Positions 47,461 through 59,760 are shown, numbered from the stretch's first letter. The stretch is 64,000 nucleotides of DNA from Chondrosia reniformis (GCA_947172415.1 OX359198.1:1581401-1645400); one strand, 5' to 3'. Numbers and translations are program-made. The notes: generated from the sequence alone by a model not told the origin.

Positions 47461-47874
47461 CTTGGCGGAAAATCGTGAAATTAAAATTTTGTTAATTGTT
47501 TTCGATGTCATGTTCAAGAACAATAGACAACATGTAGAACATAACCCGGCCTATTCAGCAAGTTGTTAAAGTTAATGAGTTTAGACAGAAATCATTCATG
47601 GATATCCAACGAAGCAAATCATAACATTTACAGTGACCGCATGAATAGAAGTGCTTAATTAATAAACAAGCTATCATTATCTTAATGAACTTCTGATTAT
47701 TTCAGCAGTGATCTTTTATTTCACAAGCTCTTGCAAGCGCATGGATAGACATATCAATCGGCATGTTTCATGCACAACACAGGATAACGTCAAAAGGTTT
47801 AGCATTTAACAAGAATGACTTTTTTCTTTTACGCTAATTTGCGCTATTGTGCTATTGCTCAATTAATTTGTGAA

Positions 47875-48010
47875 TCCAAAATGGCCGTTGCTCTAATAGA
47901 GTGACTTTGGCGTTGTCCATGCCTAAACTAAACTACACTCATTGGTAGGTTATCTTGTTTAGAGAATCATACAAACTATTTAGCTACTTTAAATGAAGTC
48001 TATAAAGATG
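47875..48010 (+). repeat. dispersed repeat R1 (second copy 50998-51160)
   Basis: AAAATGGCCGTTG, followed by GCGTTGTCCATGCC, CATTGGTAGG and a TTTAAATGAAGTCTATA segment, recurs in diverged form at 50998-51160, same orientation. The two copies bracket the R2 repeats and the DIRS-like remnant. Confidence 0.6.
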
Positions 48011-48204
48011 TTTCTTTTAAGTTATAAAGTTATAATTAGTATACGTATTTATAAGCATCTTTACCTCATGTAAACTGGTCAAAATGTAATTTTTACTTAA
48101 CGTCTATACAGACTAACATTAAATTTTGATTAGACAGGTATATGTCTTATTGTGTCATACTTAATTTGCTCACTCATCTATTTATAGAGTTGTCATGGAA
48201 GTCA

Positions 48205-48600
48205 AATATCAGTTACCTAGCAACATGTCCAATTAAGAAACAAGGAGGACTGAGAGTTATTATTATTGAAGTTATTGACTAAACCCATTCAGGTGGGAAA
48301 AGATAGTGGAAGAAAGTGTTGGATCAAGGGAAAATTTGAGTGAAATTTACTGTGAGTATGACAACTGTAAAGGTCCTGGATTGCATCAGTTTAATGGGAC
48401 CACCAGATTTAGCATGTCTACCAGTCCCTGGTAACTAGTAACTCCCAGCTACTGTAATTCAGTTAGGGGAAGTGTGTAGTACATGCTTAACAGGTTCTCT
48501 GTATCCTATAGATCAGTTTTACCTTGCTATTTGGCTATGAAACTGTACAATCCCTTTGAGCAAGATTTTTATTGCTTGTTGCTTGAGCTTTTATAAGAAA
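48205..48600 (+). repeat. dispersed repeat R2 (second copy 49685-50060)
   Basis: About 380 bp, from CAGTTACCTAGCAACATGTC through CCCATTCAGGTGGGAA to GAAACTGTACAAT and CCTTTGAGCAAGAT, is repeated with roughly 85-90 percent identity about 1.48 kb downstream. No coding function is evident. Confidence 0.8.
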
Positions 48601-50224
48601 ATTTGGTGGGTTAGTTAGACCTCAGTGTGACATTGACATTTGGCAAGATATCTATCTGTTTTTAGTTGTAAAGAAATTATTGCTGTAGTATTTACTGTAG
48701 TCTATTATTTGATGTGTATATTAAGCCTTTCTTTGAAAGAGATCTGTATTAATTTATCTAACTAAATTATTATTTATTTATTGCTTTTAAGGCTTGTCTT
48801 CAAAGCCTTATATCCATGCAGCAGAGTATAGCTACAATAAGCTATATTATATATTTGCCAAAATGTACATTTTGTTTTCTCTTTCCATGGCACAGTTTCA
48901 TCTCCAACAATACCTAAGAAGAGTGTTTCTATAGCAACCATGTAGTTACCATGGCAACCAGGTTCAGATCAATTGAAAATAAAGTTATCAATTGTTCAAT
49001 GACATGTTACTCTCACTTGTAGAACATTCTTCACATATGTAAGTCAAGTCTGTATTCACTGGTCTATTGAGACCAAGCAGTTTCTTCAAAGTCATCGATA
49101 ATGGATGTCCACGAATAAACAAACATTAACTTGTTGTATGTAAAAATGATGTAATATAATGTGCATACTTTATGTGCATGTCCTTTTAACAGGACCTATC
49201 TGTGACTGTTATAGGTAGAGAATTATTTTGTAGATTATTAAATTATCTTTGACACTTTTCTGTCCAACTTCTTCTCTGCAACAGCTCATGACAGTGGTTG
49301 ATGCAATAACATGTTTTGGCAGAATTTATGTCTGAGCATGCACTAATTGGAAAAAATCCTTTGAGGATTACAAGTCTAGAAAAACTTAACTCTTAAACTA
49401 TCTCATTTGTACATAGCAATGGCATGTAGCTGTGTCTGACTACAATATGACTTTTTTATCAAATTTTCTAAAACTCATATATAGGAATATGGTTTATTGA
49501 TATCTGTGAATGCCTGCATAAAGTTGTAGCTTGATAGCTCTCCATTTGGTGGACCAACTGTACATTTAATATGCTTTAGGAATTTTTGTGTATAGTGAGA
49601 GATAAGACAAAAGTTTATTGTCATTTATACAAGAAGCATTGTTAAATTGGGTGTGCACGTCTTTTGTGGAAAGTTGTTAGTAAGTGTCAGTTACCTAGCA
49701 ACATGTCGAATTAAGAAAGAAGGACTGAGTGGTAGGAAATCATTAAAGTTATATTGGCTTAACCCATTCAGGTGGGAAGAGATAGTGAAAGGAAGTATTG
49801 GATCAAGGGAAAATTGCATAGAATCAGCAGTGAGTATATAACAACTGTAAGGGACCTGAACTACATCTGTTCAATGGGACTACCAGATTTAGCATGTCTA
49901 TACCAGTCCCTAGTAACTAGTATGTCCCAGCTACTGTAATTCAGTTAGGGGAGGTGTGTAGTACATGCTTACCATGTTCTATAGATCCGTTATTGTTATT
50001 TGGTTATGTATGAAACTGTACAATTCCTTTGAGCAAGATTATTTTTTTATTGGCTTTGATATTAGTTAGAAGGTATAAATTGAAAAACTGTTCTATATAA
50101 TAGTTTCTTGTTTCTGCAGCTATTAGATAATATATTTGTACTTTTTACTCTTCATGGGAACTAGATAGAGTAATGCTTCAAATGACCTACAGTAGATTAA
50201 ATATGTTCAATGGGTATTCCTGAT

Positions 50225-50831
50225 TTAGGGTCCATTCCAGCTATGGCTACACTCAATTGTAGACCTCTCTTACGTTCATAGCCTTAGTGTCAATGATGGA
50301 ATAAACCCTGCTAATGCTAGTATGGCATATTCTTCCATTGAGGATGCTAGTATGGCATATTCTTCCATTGAGGATGCTAGTATGGCATATTCTTCCATTG
50401 AGGATGCTGCTCACATGATTCTTTCTCCAGGAGGCAAAAATTGACATCTATTCTGCCTTCAGGATCATTCCTGTCCATCCTTCTGATCACCATCTGTTGG
50501 GTATGAATGGAAAAGTCATGCTCTTATAGATAATCAGCTACCATTTGTCCTCCAACTCCCATACTCTTCAATGCCTATGTTGATATAATGGATGCTTCTC
50601 AAATATGATATCCCTCATGATCACCTCCTCCAGTACCTCGATGACTTCCTAGTAGTTGGTGCCCCAGACTCCAACACAAGAAAATGTTATACATTAGGGC
50701 AAAACGCTTTTTATCGTTTTGTTGTACCCATAGCTTCTGAGCTCGGTACTAATGGTCTAGCCACCTCATCTATTCGACTCTACTTATCAGCTATTTGCAA
50801 TCTATTGAATATAATCTTAGTCTCCCCTTAG
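50225..50831 (+). mobile_element. DIRS-like retrotransposon remnant (RT plus tyrosine recombinase fragment)
   Basis: Reading across several frameshifts gives AAHMILSPGGK, IDIYSAFRIIPVHPSDHHLL, then LLQYLDDFLVVGAPDS, the YxDD motif and flanks of the DIRS-type reverse transcriptase. This is followed at once by SSIRLYLSAICNLLN, typical of the N-terminal part of the tyrosine recombinase of these elements. RNase H and most of the recombinase are deleted, and stops and shifts make it inactive. Confidence 0.72.
50316..50405 (+). repeat. three perfect 30-bp tandem repeats inside the DIRS-like RT
   Basis: GCTAGTATGGCATATTCTTC plus ten bases is present three times without a mismatch. It encodes ASMAYSSIED in frame, where a single such segment is expected. 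Confidence 0.95.
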
Positions 50832-51479
50832 TTAGCTTATACATGCTAAAAGTTGAGTTAGTCCTTCTAAGAAGTTTAGTCGTCCCCCACTGATCATATC
50901 TTCCATATGCATCATACTAGCACTCAAGAGAGTATGGTTTAGTCAGAATAATCTTGTGACAGTCCTCCCCTCTTGGTAAGGGTCGTGCCTCTTGGCCAAA
51001 ATGGCCGTTGTTACGTATGCTGAAGTTCAATTGCCTAGTTTGAGGAGGTTTGGCATTGTACATGCCCTTAACTACGCTGATTGGTGGGTATCATGTTTAA
51101 AGAATCAGGCAAACTATATTATATCCTCTTTAAATAAAATCTATAGCTTGTTATGATTAGCATATTTGCATCTTTACCTCGTGTAAGAATACCTTAATTA
51201 CTTGTGAGACTGTTCAAAATGTAATTTGTACTTGTTAATATGTTTGACAAGTTTACATTTGACATTCATGACTAAGCAGTGGAAATAAATGCTTTAACAG
51301 CCAAGTTATTCATGTCAGCCGCTCCAGGGTGGCCATGAGTGTTTTTAATTTGAATTAGACTTCTTGTCTCGTACCATTCAATATGCATGGTTCCCTGCTC
51401 TGGGCTTGGTCTGTGGTTGGGGTGTTGTTTGGCCGTACCTTCAAGAAGTTGTTAGATTCCATGGTGTAATCTGTACTTC

Positions 51480-51760
51480 TTTACAGAGCTGAAGCTTGGG
51501 GATGCCTTAGATGCCTGGAATCCTTGGAGCAGGTCCAGCTGAGCGCCTTCTGGTCCTACTTCGGTGTTCCCAGGACTCATCCTAGGACATCTCTTTTTTC
51601 GGAGATGGAGTTTTGGTCTGTGGGCTGGGAAGCCAGAATAAGGTGCATTCTTTTCTGGCATAGAATATTGGCAGACCAGCGGTATCAGCATTGTCTGATA
51701 CGGAGATTGGCTTGTGTGGCTCTGACGGCTAGGAGGACAGTGGATGGGTAAGCTGAGGAC
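51480..51760 (+). mobile_element. non-LTR retrotransposon C-terminal fragment
   Basis: The frame LEQVQLSAFWSYFGVPRTHP followed by TSLFSEMEFWSVGWEARIRC matches the pattern downstream of LINE reverse transcriptases (LE.vQ...R..LG.P..T....L..E.G...L..R). It is isolated from any RT domain and ends in non-coding sequence. Confidence 0.5.
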
Positions 51761-52282
51761 CTGTTTTGAAGCCCTTGGTTGGCATGACTACAGCTGTGCT
51801 TCTCTGGCTGGGGTGTCAGGGGACAACTCAGAGAGATGGTGAGAAGTGTAGTGTGCAGGTGTGTGGAGAAAGATTGGGCTGAAGATCTTAGCAGCAAACT
51901 CAAACTCTGTGTTTTGAACTCTGTATGGGTGAACTGTTTCAATTCTAGGTGTTGGAAGATGAGGGAGAAGAGCCATAGGAGAGTACTGATGATGCTGAGA
52001 GGTGGAACGGCCCCGTTCCAGATTGAAACTAGCAGATGGAAGGGTGTACCTTGAGGAGAGAGATTGTTTAGAGAGTGTAGGACGAACAAGGAATAACCCA
52101 CGCAAGCAGTATCCTGATCTCATCTTCTGTGTATCGTTTACTATGTTCACCTGGCAAATCTAGAGGTTCCGGAATACTTGGAAAAGGTCGATTATATTCA
52201 TATCTCCAATATATACAGTTCTTTTATAATATTCATACATAAGACCATATTGACTCCCACAAATCCAAAATACGCTATCATT

Positions 52283-53617
52283 ATGCCGTCACAGCGAAGA
52301 TCGTGTTGCAGGCGACAGTCCTTAATTATATGTGGAGTGGTGCTATCAGTTCTCTTCTTATTTCCTGCTTCACTAATGTTAGGATTTGCATTTTTTTTGG
52401 CCGATATTTCTTGTTTGCCGGTAATCTTCAATATTGGCCATGGCTTTCATAAAATTAACCCTGCAGACCCACCTCTAGAGTTGGACGGCTATTCGTATTT
52501 ATTCGATATCGATAAAGCGTCTAACCGTCTGAATAAAGTGTGTGTAATGAAGAAGGAAAATTCTGTGGAAGCTCCCAAATGTTATAGCTACGACGCCTCC
52601 TATACGTATTCTTTGTGCCCATCTGTAAGAAACGATTGTCTTCCTGCCTATTTTCAATTGGTAACTGTCTTCGGTATCGTTAGCTACAGCGTTGGGTTTA
52701 CCGTCATCGACGATAAAATGAGAAAGGAATATCATATAAAATCAGACTATTCAGATACTATATGGAAAATGGAACTGTATAATTCCCAAGACTCCGCATA
52801 TATAGTTTGGATTGAATTATTCGGTGGCGAATCCTCCCTATGTTTTATTTCGTTTATATTTTTCTTGTTTGCATTTGTTGAATTTGGAGCAGGATTGATT
52901 CCATTGAGCTGCAGTTGTATCTTGTGCACTTACCATAACTGCAGAAAGATGCATATGCTGTAAGATATTTATATTAAGTGCATGGATGCGTGTATCTATA
53001 ATCAAGGTATTTTAATAGTGAATTACAAACTTGCATGTTCCTCTATACAGCTTAGTCACGCGTGAGCCAGACCGCTTTCGGGGTAGAAAGCGGTCTGGCT
53101 ACGCGAGACTAGTCTATGCAGTTAGGCTTATAGCAGAATTTGAGAAAGTAGAAAAGCGAATTGCAACCAATATACTACATGGTTAGGGGCACAGGCCAGG
53201 TGTAAGCCATCGTAATGTATATTTCACCATGTGCGCTTCATTCTTAAACAGTGATTTCAGTGTTTAAGACTATACCACTCCAGGCAATTAACCCAGGGTT
53301 GTCTTAATCTGGCCGCTAGACCCTAATTACCGCACGGATTGAGTCTAGATCCTTTCTCAAATTTCGTCACAATGTATATAACATACAGTGGCATCTTTTT
53401 AATTCATTATGCAATCTTAATTATATATATACTTATTAAGCTTGTCTCAAAAGTATTATGTTTAATATTTAATTTAACTGGATTTCACTGTATGTTTAAA
53501 CATCTTACTGAAGGTATTGACTGAAACTATATCCTTTTGTTTAGTACTAGAGATGAGACCCAGGGTTTAGTCTCAGATGAACTAACTCAAGCCTTTCTTG
53601 TGCCTGATGACAAATGA
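52283..53617 (+). CDS. two-transmembrane protein of unknown family, paralogue 1
   Basis: Exons 52283-52959 and 53545-53617 join in frame (phase 2) to 249 residues. A basic, Cys-rich N-terminus (MPSQRRSCCRRQ) precedes TM1 (about 13-40). The middle part has paired cysteines and a YFQLVTVFGIVSYSVGFTV segment. TM2 (about 195-220) ends in a Cys-rich juxtamembrane stretch (LSCSCILCTYHNC) with possible palmitoylation sites. The second exon adds an acidic tail (TRDETQGLVSDELTQAFLVP). The same plan, splice phase and motifs occur in the neighbour at 54451. The central loop is probably extracellular and disulfide-bonded. I do not recognise the family. Confidence 0.72.
53053..53111. repeat. strong inverted repeat (hairpin), arms about 27 bp
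   Basis: GCCAGACCGCTTTC (53066-53079) and GAAAGCGGTCTGGC (53086-53099) are perfectly complementary around GGGGTA. Pairing extends outward through CGCG to TAGTC/GACTA with one bulge. It is GC-rich and lies inside the intron of the preceding gene. Confidence 0.9.
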
Positions 53618-54339
53618 GTACCACACTGCATGGCTTTATATGCATGCATGTGTTTCTATATTATACATTTTAAAAACTTGTATGACATACGTACATATAG
53701 TCTAACAAATTAAAGCAATCACTTATACACCTGTGTTTCGATATATGTATAGGTTATAAAATTTGAATTGAATTTATTTTTCTTTATTAATAAGGAAAGT
53801 CCTAGCTAGCTCAATTAATACATTAAAGCACGTTGGAAATAGGAACAATTTGTGATATTAAGTACATGTAATATCTTCTTAGGGTTGTATGTAAACTGAT
53901 GTGTATACAATTTTAAAGGTTACGTATGTTTACAAAAATGTTTTACAGGGTTGTGGGGATGGAGGAATTATAAACCACAGCCTCTTACTCTAACATACAT
54001 TTGCATTTGATTTCAGTAGTAGACGTAGTAAAAGGAATCCCATCTTTTTTAATTAATTACCCCAACTCAGGAACTCTGGGTAAAAAATGTGAAAGACACA
54101 ATTGCTATGCTTACGAATTTAGGCCGCCATTTTACCAATTCGTTCACAACCGGAAGTCGAAAGTCTGCTTTTCAGGTCGTTCTTGGTTGACTATTATAGG
54201 ATGTATATTATTTATGAGCTTTTAGCATGGCTATATTATTATATTACTGATTCATGCTCACCAGCATTAGGGCCAAACGGCTGAATTTAAGGATGTCTTC
54301 CGCACAACTGCCATCAGAAAGAAGTTTGTATGGTCCAAT

Positions 54340-54382
54340 CATAGATTATCTATACTACGTTACGTAGTATAGATAATCTATG
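54340..54382. repeat. 43-bp perfect palindrome upstream of paralogue 2
   Basis: Two 21-bp arms, starting CATAGATTATCTATACTACG, are separated by one T. The ends CATAGAT/ATCTATG are the same as those of the 49-bp insert at 37567. It lies 68 bp before the ATG at 54451. Confidence 0.92.
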
Positions 54383-54450
54383 GCTGAAGTATTGTGTATT
54401 GCCGCCGCGATAACACGTGACCAGCTGATTCTCCTTAGGAACCGGTCAAA

Positions 54451-55642
54451 ATGCCGATTAAGTTAGAATTCCGCAAGTTTTGCTGCCGCAAAAAAGATGT
54501 AATTTGTCGAATGAGACTATGTGGCTTTCTGTTAAGTGGACTGATATTCTATCTAGCCTTTTTGTTCTTGGGCATAGCGGCCTATCTCAGCTTAATTGGT
54601 GGAAGGTGTGCAGCTCTCATTTTCAATCAGAATTTTAACGAAATTAACCTAGATATGGGTGTGCCTACATCGAATGGTCTTATGGTTGATCAGGGATCGC
54701 ACTTCGTCAACTTCACATTTTATGGTGATAGTTTAATCCAGAAAGTGTGCATTGGAACTGTGCTTGATGATAATAGACGGGAAGGCTACTGCTTTAATTT
54801 GACATTTCGTCGATACAGCTTACTCTGCATACAAAGTAATGAGTGCCCATTACCTACATACGCGTATGTAGCTGACTTTTATAATTACACAGGCTACGCT
54901 TTTGGGTTCTCCGTACGCGCGTCAGATAATGGAAAGTACAAATATGTCATAGTTAAACATATAGACCACAACCCTGGATCAGGTGTAGTTACAGCGGATC
55001 TACCAGATAATGGATCCGGAGCTTCTGCCTACTATGTATGGCTTCACAATTTCAGTCCTGTTTGCTTTTTAGCTTATTCTTTTTTCATTACTGGTGGAGT
55101 TATTTTTCTGTTAACGGGAGTACCCACCACCATCTTATTAAGTTGTATCTGCGTTACCTGTTTTAAGAGAAGGAGGAATACTAGTACTGTTATCATTGAG
55201 GATTACAGGTAAGAGTAGTTTTGCAATTGACCTATATTTGTGCATGCTGCAAATTGATGTCATCACATATAACTCTTGTGGTAAGATGCCCCTCCCATCA
55301 GAAATGGGCTGGTTCTCTGGTCATCATATTCTTCTACATGATGCCTTGAATCACCACTAATTAGTGTGAATTGTGAGAGACTAATATTACATTGTATTTA
55401 GAGGTAGAACTAGAATTGAAATGAAAAGGTAATTAATAATACAGTGGCAAAAGCTCAGGCCAGCTTGGGTTCAACTCCCAGCAATTGTCTCTTCTTTGTT
55501 CCCCTCTTCAAAATTTTTGATTGTGATTGCTTGTAGTTTGATTGCCACATTGATTGTTATATATCATACATTCATAAAGTCTTCTTTTATCTCCATAACT
55601 ACATATAGAGAACTGAATAATCAATTGCAAGATGTGGACTAA
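54451..55642 (+). CDS. two-transmembrane protein of unknown family, paralogue 2
   Basis: Exons 54451-55208 and 55609-55642 join in frame (phase 2, donor AG/GTAAGA) to 263 residues. A Cys/Lys-rich N-terminus (FCCRKKDVICRMR) precedes TM1 (about 24-48). The large loop has several N-glycosylation sequons (NFT, NLT, NYT, NGS) and paired cysteines. TM2 (about 205-232) is followed by a Cys cluster and a tail with IIEDYRELNNQLQDVD. It shares order, spacing and exon phase with paralogue 1, including the GYAFGFSV/SYSVGFTV and YYVWL/YIVWIELF segments. Orientation and function are not determinable; a tetraspan-unrelated surface protein is most likely. Confidence 0.75.
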
Positions 55643-56153
55643 AATTCAGACAAAGATCTGGAACATGATTGTAGACAATTATATAAGTGTGGCCTATTAG
55701 ATACATTCCTATTATGACCTTTACTTAATGTAAATGTTTATGTTATGATGGTCTCCTACTGTGCAGGACTGAATGGCGCCAGCATTGCATGAATAGCATG
55801 AATTATATACATTATAATGAGTTTGTATTTGTCATATATATGTATAAACTAATTATATTTCCATAGCAACAGCTATAGTTTTCAATTATGGTTTTCCAAT
55901 ATTACTTATATTGTACGTATATACAGTTCAATCTGCAAGACTGGACATATGTCGGTATAAACAAGGAAGAAAATTCTGTGTCCCTGTAAATCATGGTCCA
56001 GCAAATTATTTATTTGATTACACATTTACATATATAACAAAAAATGATAAGAAAACGAAAGAGACATTGTTTAAAAGGATGTACATGTTTATAAGCTCAA
56101 GTTAATCTTTTGCAAAATTCTTTATTTTCCTAGCTGTGGTATCAATTAATTAG
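55643..56153. other. intergenic between convergent genes
   Basis: AT-rich with AATAAA-like motifs on both strands. No supportable exon was found; the open frame at 55911-56105 has no coding features. Confidence 0.45.
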
Positions 56154-58364
56154 TTAAAATATTTTAACACAATTGTCATCAGCACAATAGATATCACCAT
56201 TGCCACCAACAGTTACTGCATGCAGTAGTGATGAGCTGATAGGCCATTCGAAATTCAATGCATTGAACTGAATTGTTGCTCTAATCACATAATTGTCCAT
56301 GATGTAGATTCTGACTTTTCCAGTCCTTTCTGCTACCACAATACTCCCATCATCTGACACACTTATGTACAATGGTCGGACACTCAAACTAATGTGTCTT
56401 ACGTATTTCCCATCCTGTTGGAACAATTGGATCCTTTTATTGTTGCAATCACCAACATACAGAAATCCATCAGGGCCAAACAAAAGGGTATGTGGATTAG
56501 CAAAATATCCCCGATCGTTGCCTTTCAAGCCAAAATTAAAACAAAATTCTCCGTTTTCATTGTGCACCGATATGTAGCAGTAGTTGTCTTGAAATATCTC
56601 TATAGCAAATATATTTCCATTTGGACTTAAAGCTAACCCAAGTGGCTGGCCAACCAAATTGATGTTTGACAAAAAATCCCCTTTACTTGAGTAAACCAAC
56701 ACACTGTGACCAACGAAGTCAGAAATTGCAATATTGCCCTTTTCCGTAAATGTGATTCCAGGCATGTCCTTAACCAATCTTCCTTTGACGTTCTTGACTA
56801 AAAAGGTCCGTATAATGTTACCTTCTGCATCAAATATACAAGCACAGCTATTTTTTATGTCAGCTGCTGCAAAAAGGCCAAATTTGTTGTAAGCCAAAGC
56901 ACGGTAAGCCCTTGCTACTTTATCTTTTACTATCTTCTTTTGTTTTCCAATTTCCTTCCAGTTTCGCAACTATATATACGTATAATAACAAAAAATATAT
57001 AAGCATGTAGATATGCATATATATAGGTATATCATTAAAACATTTAACGTATAATATGTAAATTACATGTACGTACTCACTTCTTCTTTCTTTATCCAAG
57101 GTGAAATGCTTGACGTGTTATCTTGCACTGTTTCTTGCTCTTTAACCACATTTAGTTTTGTCAATCCTTCTTGCAAATTATCTACTGCCTCTTTAATTTG
57201 CACAATATCACTATACAATGAAGACTTTGTGTTATTGTCTGGGTGATCTTCTTCAAGCTCTGTCATATCATCATTGTCTATTTCCATCTGATGGATTGAT
57301 CGTCTTCTAGTCAGTGACTTTTGGTTTTCTTCTGAGAGCTGGGTCCTTAAAAACGAGTGCTGTGCACGTTCTTCTTTCAGATGCCCCCGTGTTTCCTTTA
57401 TTTTCTCCTCCAGATGAAGATTCTCTTGATGTTTATGTAATAATTGATCTTGAAGCCGCTGAATATAGACTGGTGATTTTTCCACTGCTCCAAGGTCACT
57501 ACATGATTCAATGGTTTGCATCCTTGAAAGGATCTCAGAAACCTTTGGACGTGAATCAGGGTAATGGCTTAAACATTCTTTGGTTAGTGAGATGAACAGC
57601 TTCCTTTCCAACTCATCAAATAAGCCAATTTGATTTTGTCGATCATCAAACTCAACAGATCTAGAGTCTATTAGCTGTTCCTGTTCCCTGGTAACTGGAT
57701 AAGACGGATGTGGCCATTCATGTGTAAGTATGGTAATAATACAATTACCAAAGGAGAAGATGTCCAGACTGGGTGAGTAGCGAGGAGGATCCAACAGTGC
57801 CTCAGGGGGGAAGAACACATGTGCATTATTTCCCTTCGTAAGAAGTGGCATTCTATTGATTGAATCTGGTGAAGTCATCCCAAAATCGGTTAGCTTTGCA
57901 AGGAATGTGTTCTCATTCAACAAAACATTGTTGGGAGTCAGGCTTCGATAAATCAGTGGTGGATTTTGGCCGTGAAGGTAACACAATCCTTGGGATATCT
58001 GTCGAAGAATATATACCTTTTCTGAAAGATGAAATTCTTCTTTATCGTTGTCTTCAAGGTATTGACGTAGGGATGTATCCATCTTTTCCATTACAATGAT
58101 AGGCATCTTGCTTTCGGATAGCAATTCACACAAATCAAAAAGCTGGACGATATTGGGATGTTTCAAACCGGACCAAATCTTGTATTCGTTGAGCAAATCT
58201 TCTTTCACTGTTCTGTGATCCTCGTCAGAGAGGTCTAACAAGGTTGAATCTCGCATTATCTTGGCTGCGCAACGTGTATAAAACCAATCTGCTTCGATCA
58301 CATCGCTGTACTTTCCGCTGCCAATAACGCTCTCTTTGATTAGCTTCACCTTTTGTACGTCCAT
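56154..58364 (-). CDS. probable pseudokinase fused to NHL beta-propeller
   Basis: On the minus strand, exon 58364-57081 (428 codons, phase 0) splices to 56969-56154, giving 699 residues. Residues 8-280 form a kinase domain of the same type as the kinases at 9057 and 23696: VIGSGKYSDV, CAAKI, LTPNNVLL, LTDFGMTS and FFPPEAL. In the catalytic loop HRD is replaced by YRS (LIYRSLTPNN), removing the catalytic aspartate, so phosphotransfer is unlikely. A coiled coil (about 300-360) and an acidic linker follow. Exon 2 encodes an NHL-type propeller with repeats such as LLFGPDGFLYVGDCNNKRIQ and LGLALSPNGNIFAIE. NHL domains bind RNA or protein; partner and pathway are unknown. It is transcribed opposite to its neighbours and outside the tandem array. 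Confidence 0.85.
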
Positions 58365-59474
58365 TAAAGCCAGAATGTGCCAACTAAAATGTTTCAGCTA
58401 GACGCGTATCCTATAGGTATATATAATAACATACACGAGTGATTCCGCCCATCAAGTCAGGAGGCGCCGAGTTTCTTGAATATTCTTATTAGCTGTATAT
58501 ATAAAGTTATTTTTTGTCTGCTGCTGGACCTGTCTAGTTTACGCAACGAGTGCGGTTTGATATTCACTAGCAAGTTGGAATAAATCTAACCTGTCTGCTT
58601 CCTTTACAAGTGGAACAGTCGTACTTATAAAAAGTAATGATCACTGCATGTACCTAAAGATTGTTAGCATATTTGATAAGTTGAAGCTAGGGGATCCTAT
58701 ATACTGACTGTAAGAGCATAGATCTTATATACTTACGTAACCTATGGTAAGAGCCTATATCCAGCAATGAGTTTAGAGCAGTAGTATTAAATTGTCTTAA
58801 GAGAGAGCTGCAAAGTGGACGGAAGGAAAGTAGCTATAGCCAGTAGCAGTAAATTGCAAGACTTAGCTATAAACCAATTAGTGAACCTAGATACAGTACT
58901 GACATTATATTAGAAATAGAGAAGTTAGAAGCCTTATTACTAAGGTAAGAGGAGGCACAGCTAGATTGAGAGTAGAAGAGAGTAGATGGTCTAGAATAGA
59001 GAGGAGTGAGCGTCGACTGTGTCAGCACTGTGAATCACAGGATATAGCTAGAAGACAGTAGCCATTCACCTCATTCTTAGGAGTGAAAGGATTAGTAATG
59101 AAAAGAGCTTTTTGTTTGAGATAGGGTTGAAGCTGCTAGCATAAACCGGATGTTAGGTAGCTATGCCCTCCTTCTGTTTCTTGTATATACGCCAAGCGAT
59201 TTTTGGCCAGTTGTTGCTGTTTACCGTCCCCGCCCGCATGTCTGGTGTTAGTGGTGTAAGTTTCATTATATGGTCACGTGATCCACCTACGTTGAAACCT
59301 GCTGAAACAGGAAGACCCAGGCCTGTAACAGATCTATATGTCGATCTCTAAAGGCTCCAGAAGGTTCTTGTACTTGGTCTTCTTTCCCTGCCCCACCAGT
59401 CCTGAAACAGCTCTTGCCTCTGTGACATCCCTGGGTAGGTGGGATGAAGCAAATATGTCTGTGCAAATTGCAGC
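58365..59474. other. intergenic, no gene recognised
   Basis: Contains the divergent promoter region of the kinase-NHL gene, then AG-rich sequence (about 58790-59010) without coding features. Confidence 0.45.
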
Positions 59475-59760
59475 TCAAACAAGTATATGGCCTGTCTTCC
59501 ATGGTGCAATTGTCACACAGTCAGGACACTTGCTGTTAGTCTTAAGATTGAATCTAATAGCAGGCCACAATCTAGATTGGTGTTTCACATGTACAGCCAC
59601 TCCATTATTCCCATTTCCCCTGCTCACGTCTGCCTTATGTTCAGCTATCCTCTTCAGTGCAGTCCTTTCTGTTTCTCCTGTACTTGGCATATACACAACA
59701 CCTTTCCTCTTAAGTTTGTCAGTGGGGGTCTAGATGCTTTTGAGAAGGTTTGTCTCAGAG
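59475..59760 (-). mobile_element. GIY-YIG-type endonuclease remnant of a retroelement
   Basis: The minus-strand frame reads KRKGVVYMPSTGETERTALK, then RIAEHKADVSRGN and NNGVAVHV. It resembles the endonuclease of Penelope-like elements (tGETgR.l..R..EHk....n.....avHv). It is truncated on both sides, and the reverse transcriptase is not visible. Confidence 0.5.

Noticed and set aside
54001..54225. Open frame of 74 codons with a hydrophobic end between the two-TM paralogues
   Set aside because: No splice-compatible partner or similarity to the paralogues could be shown, and it is absent from the second gene's structure.
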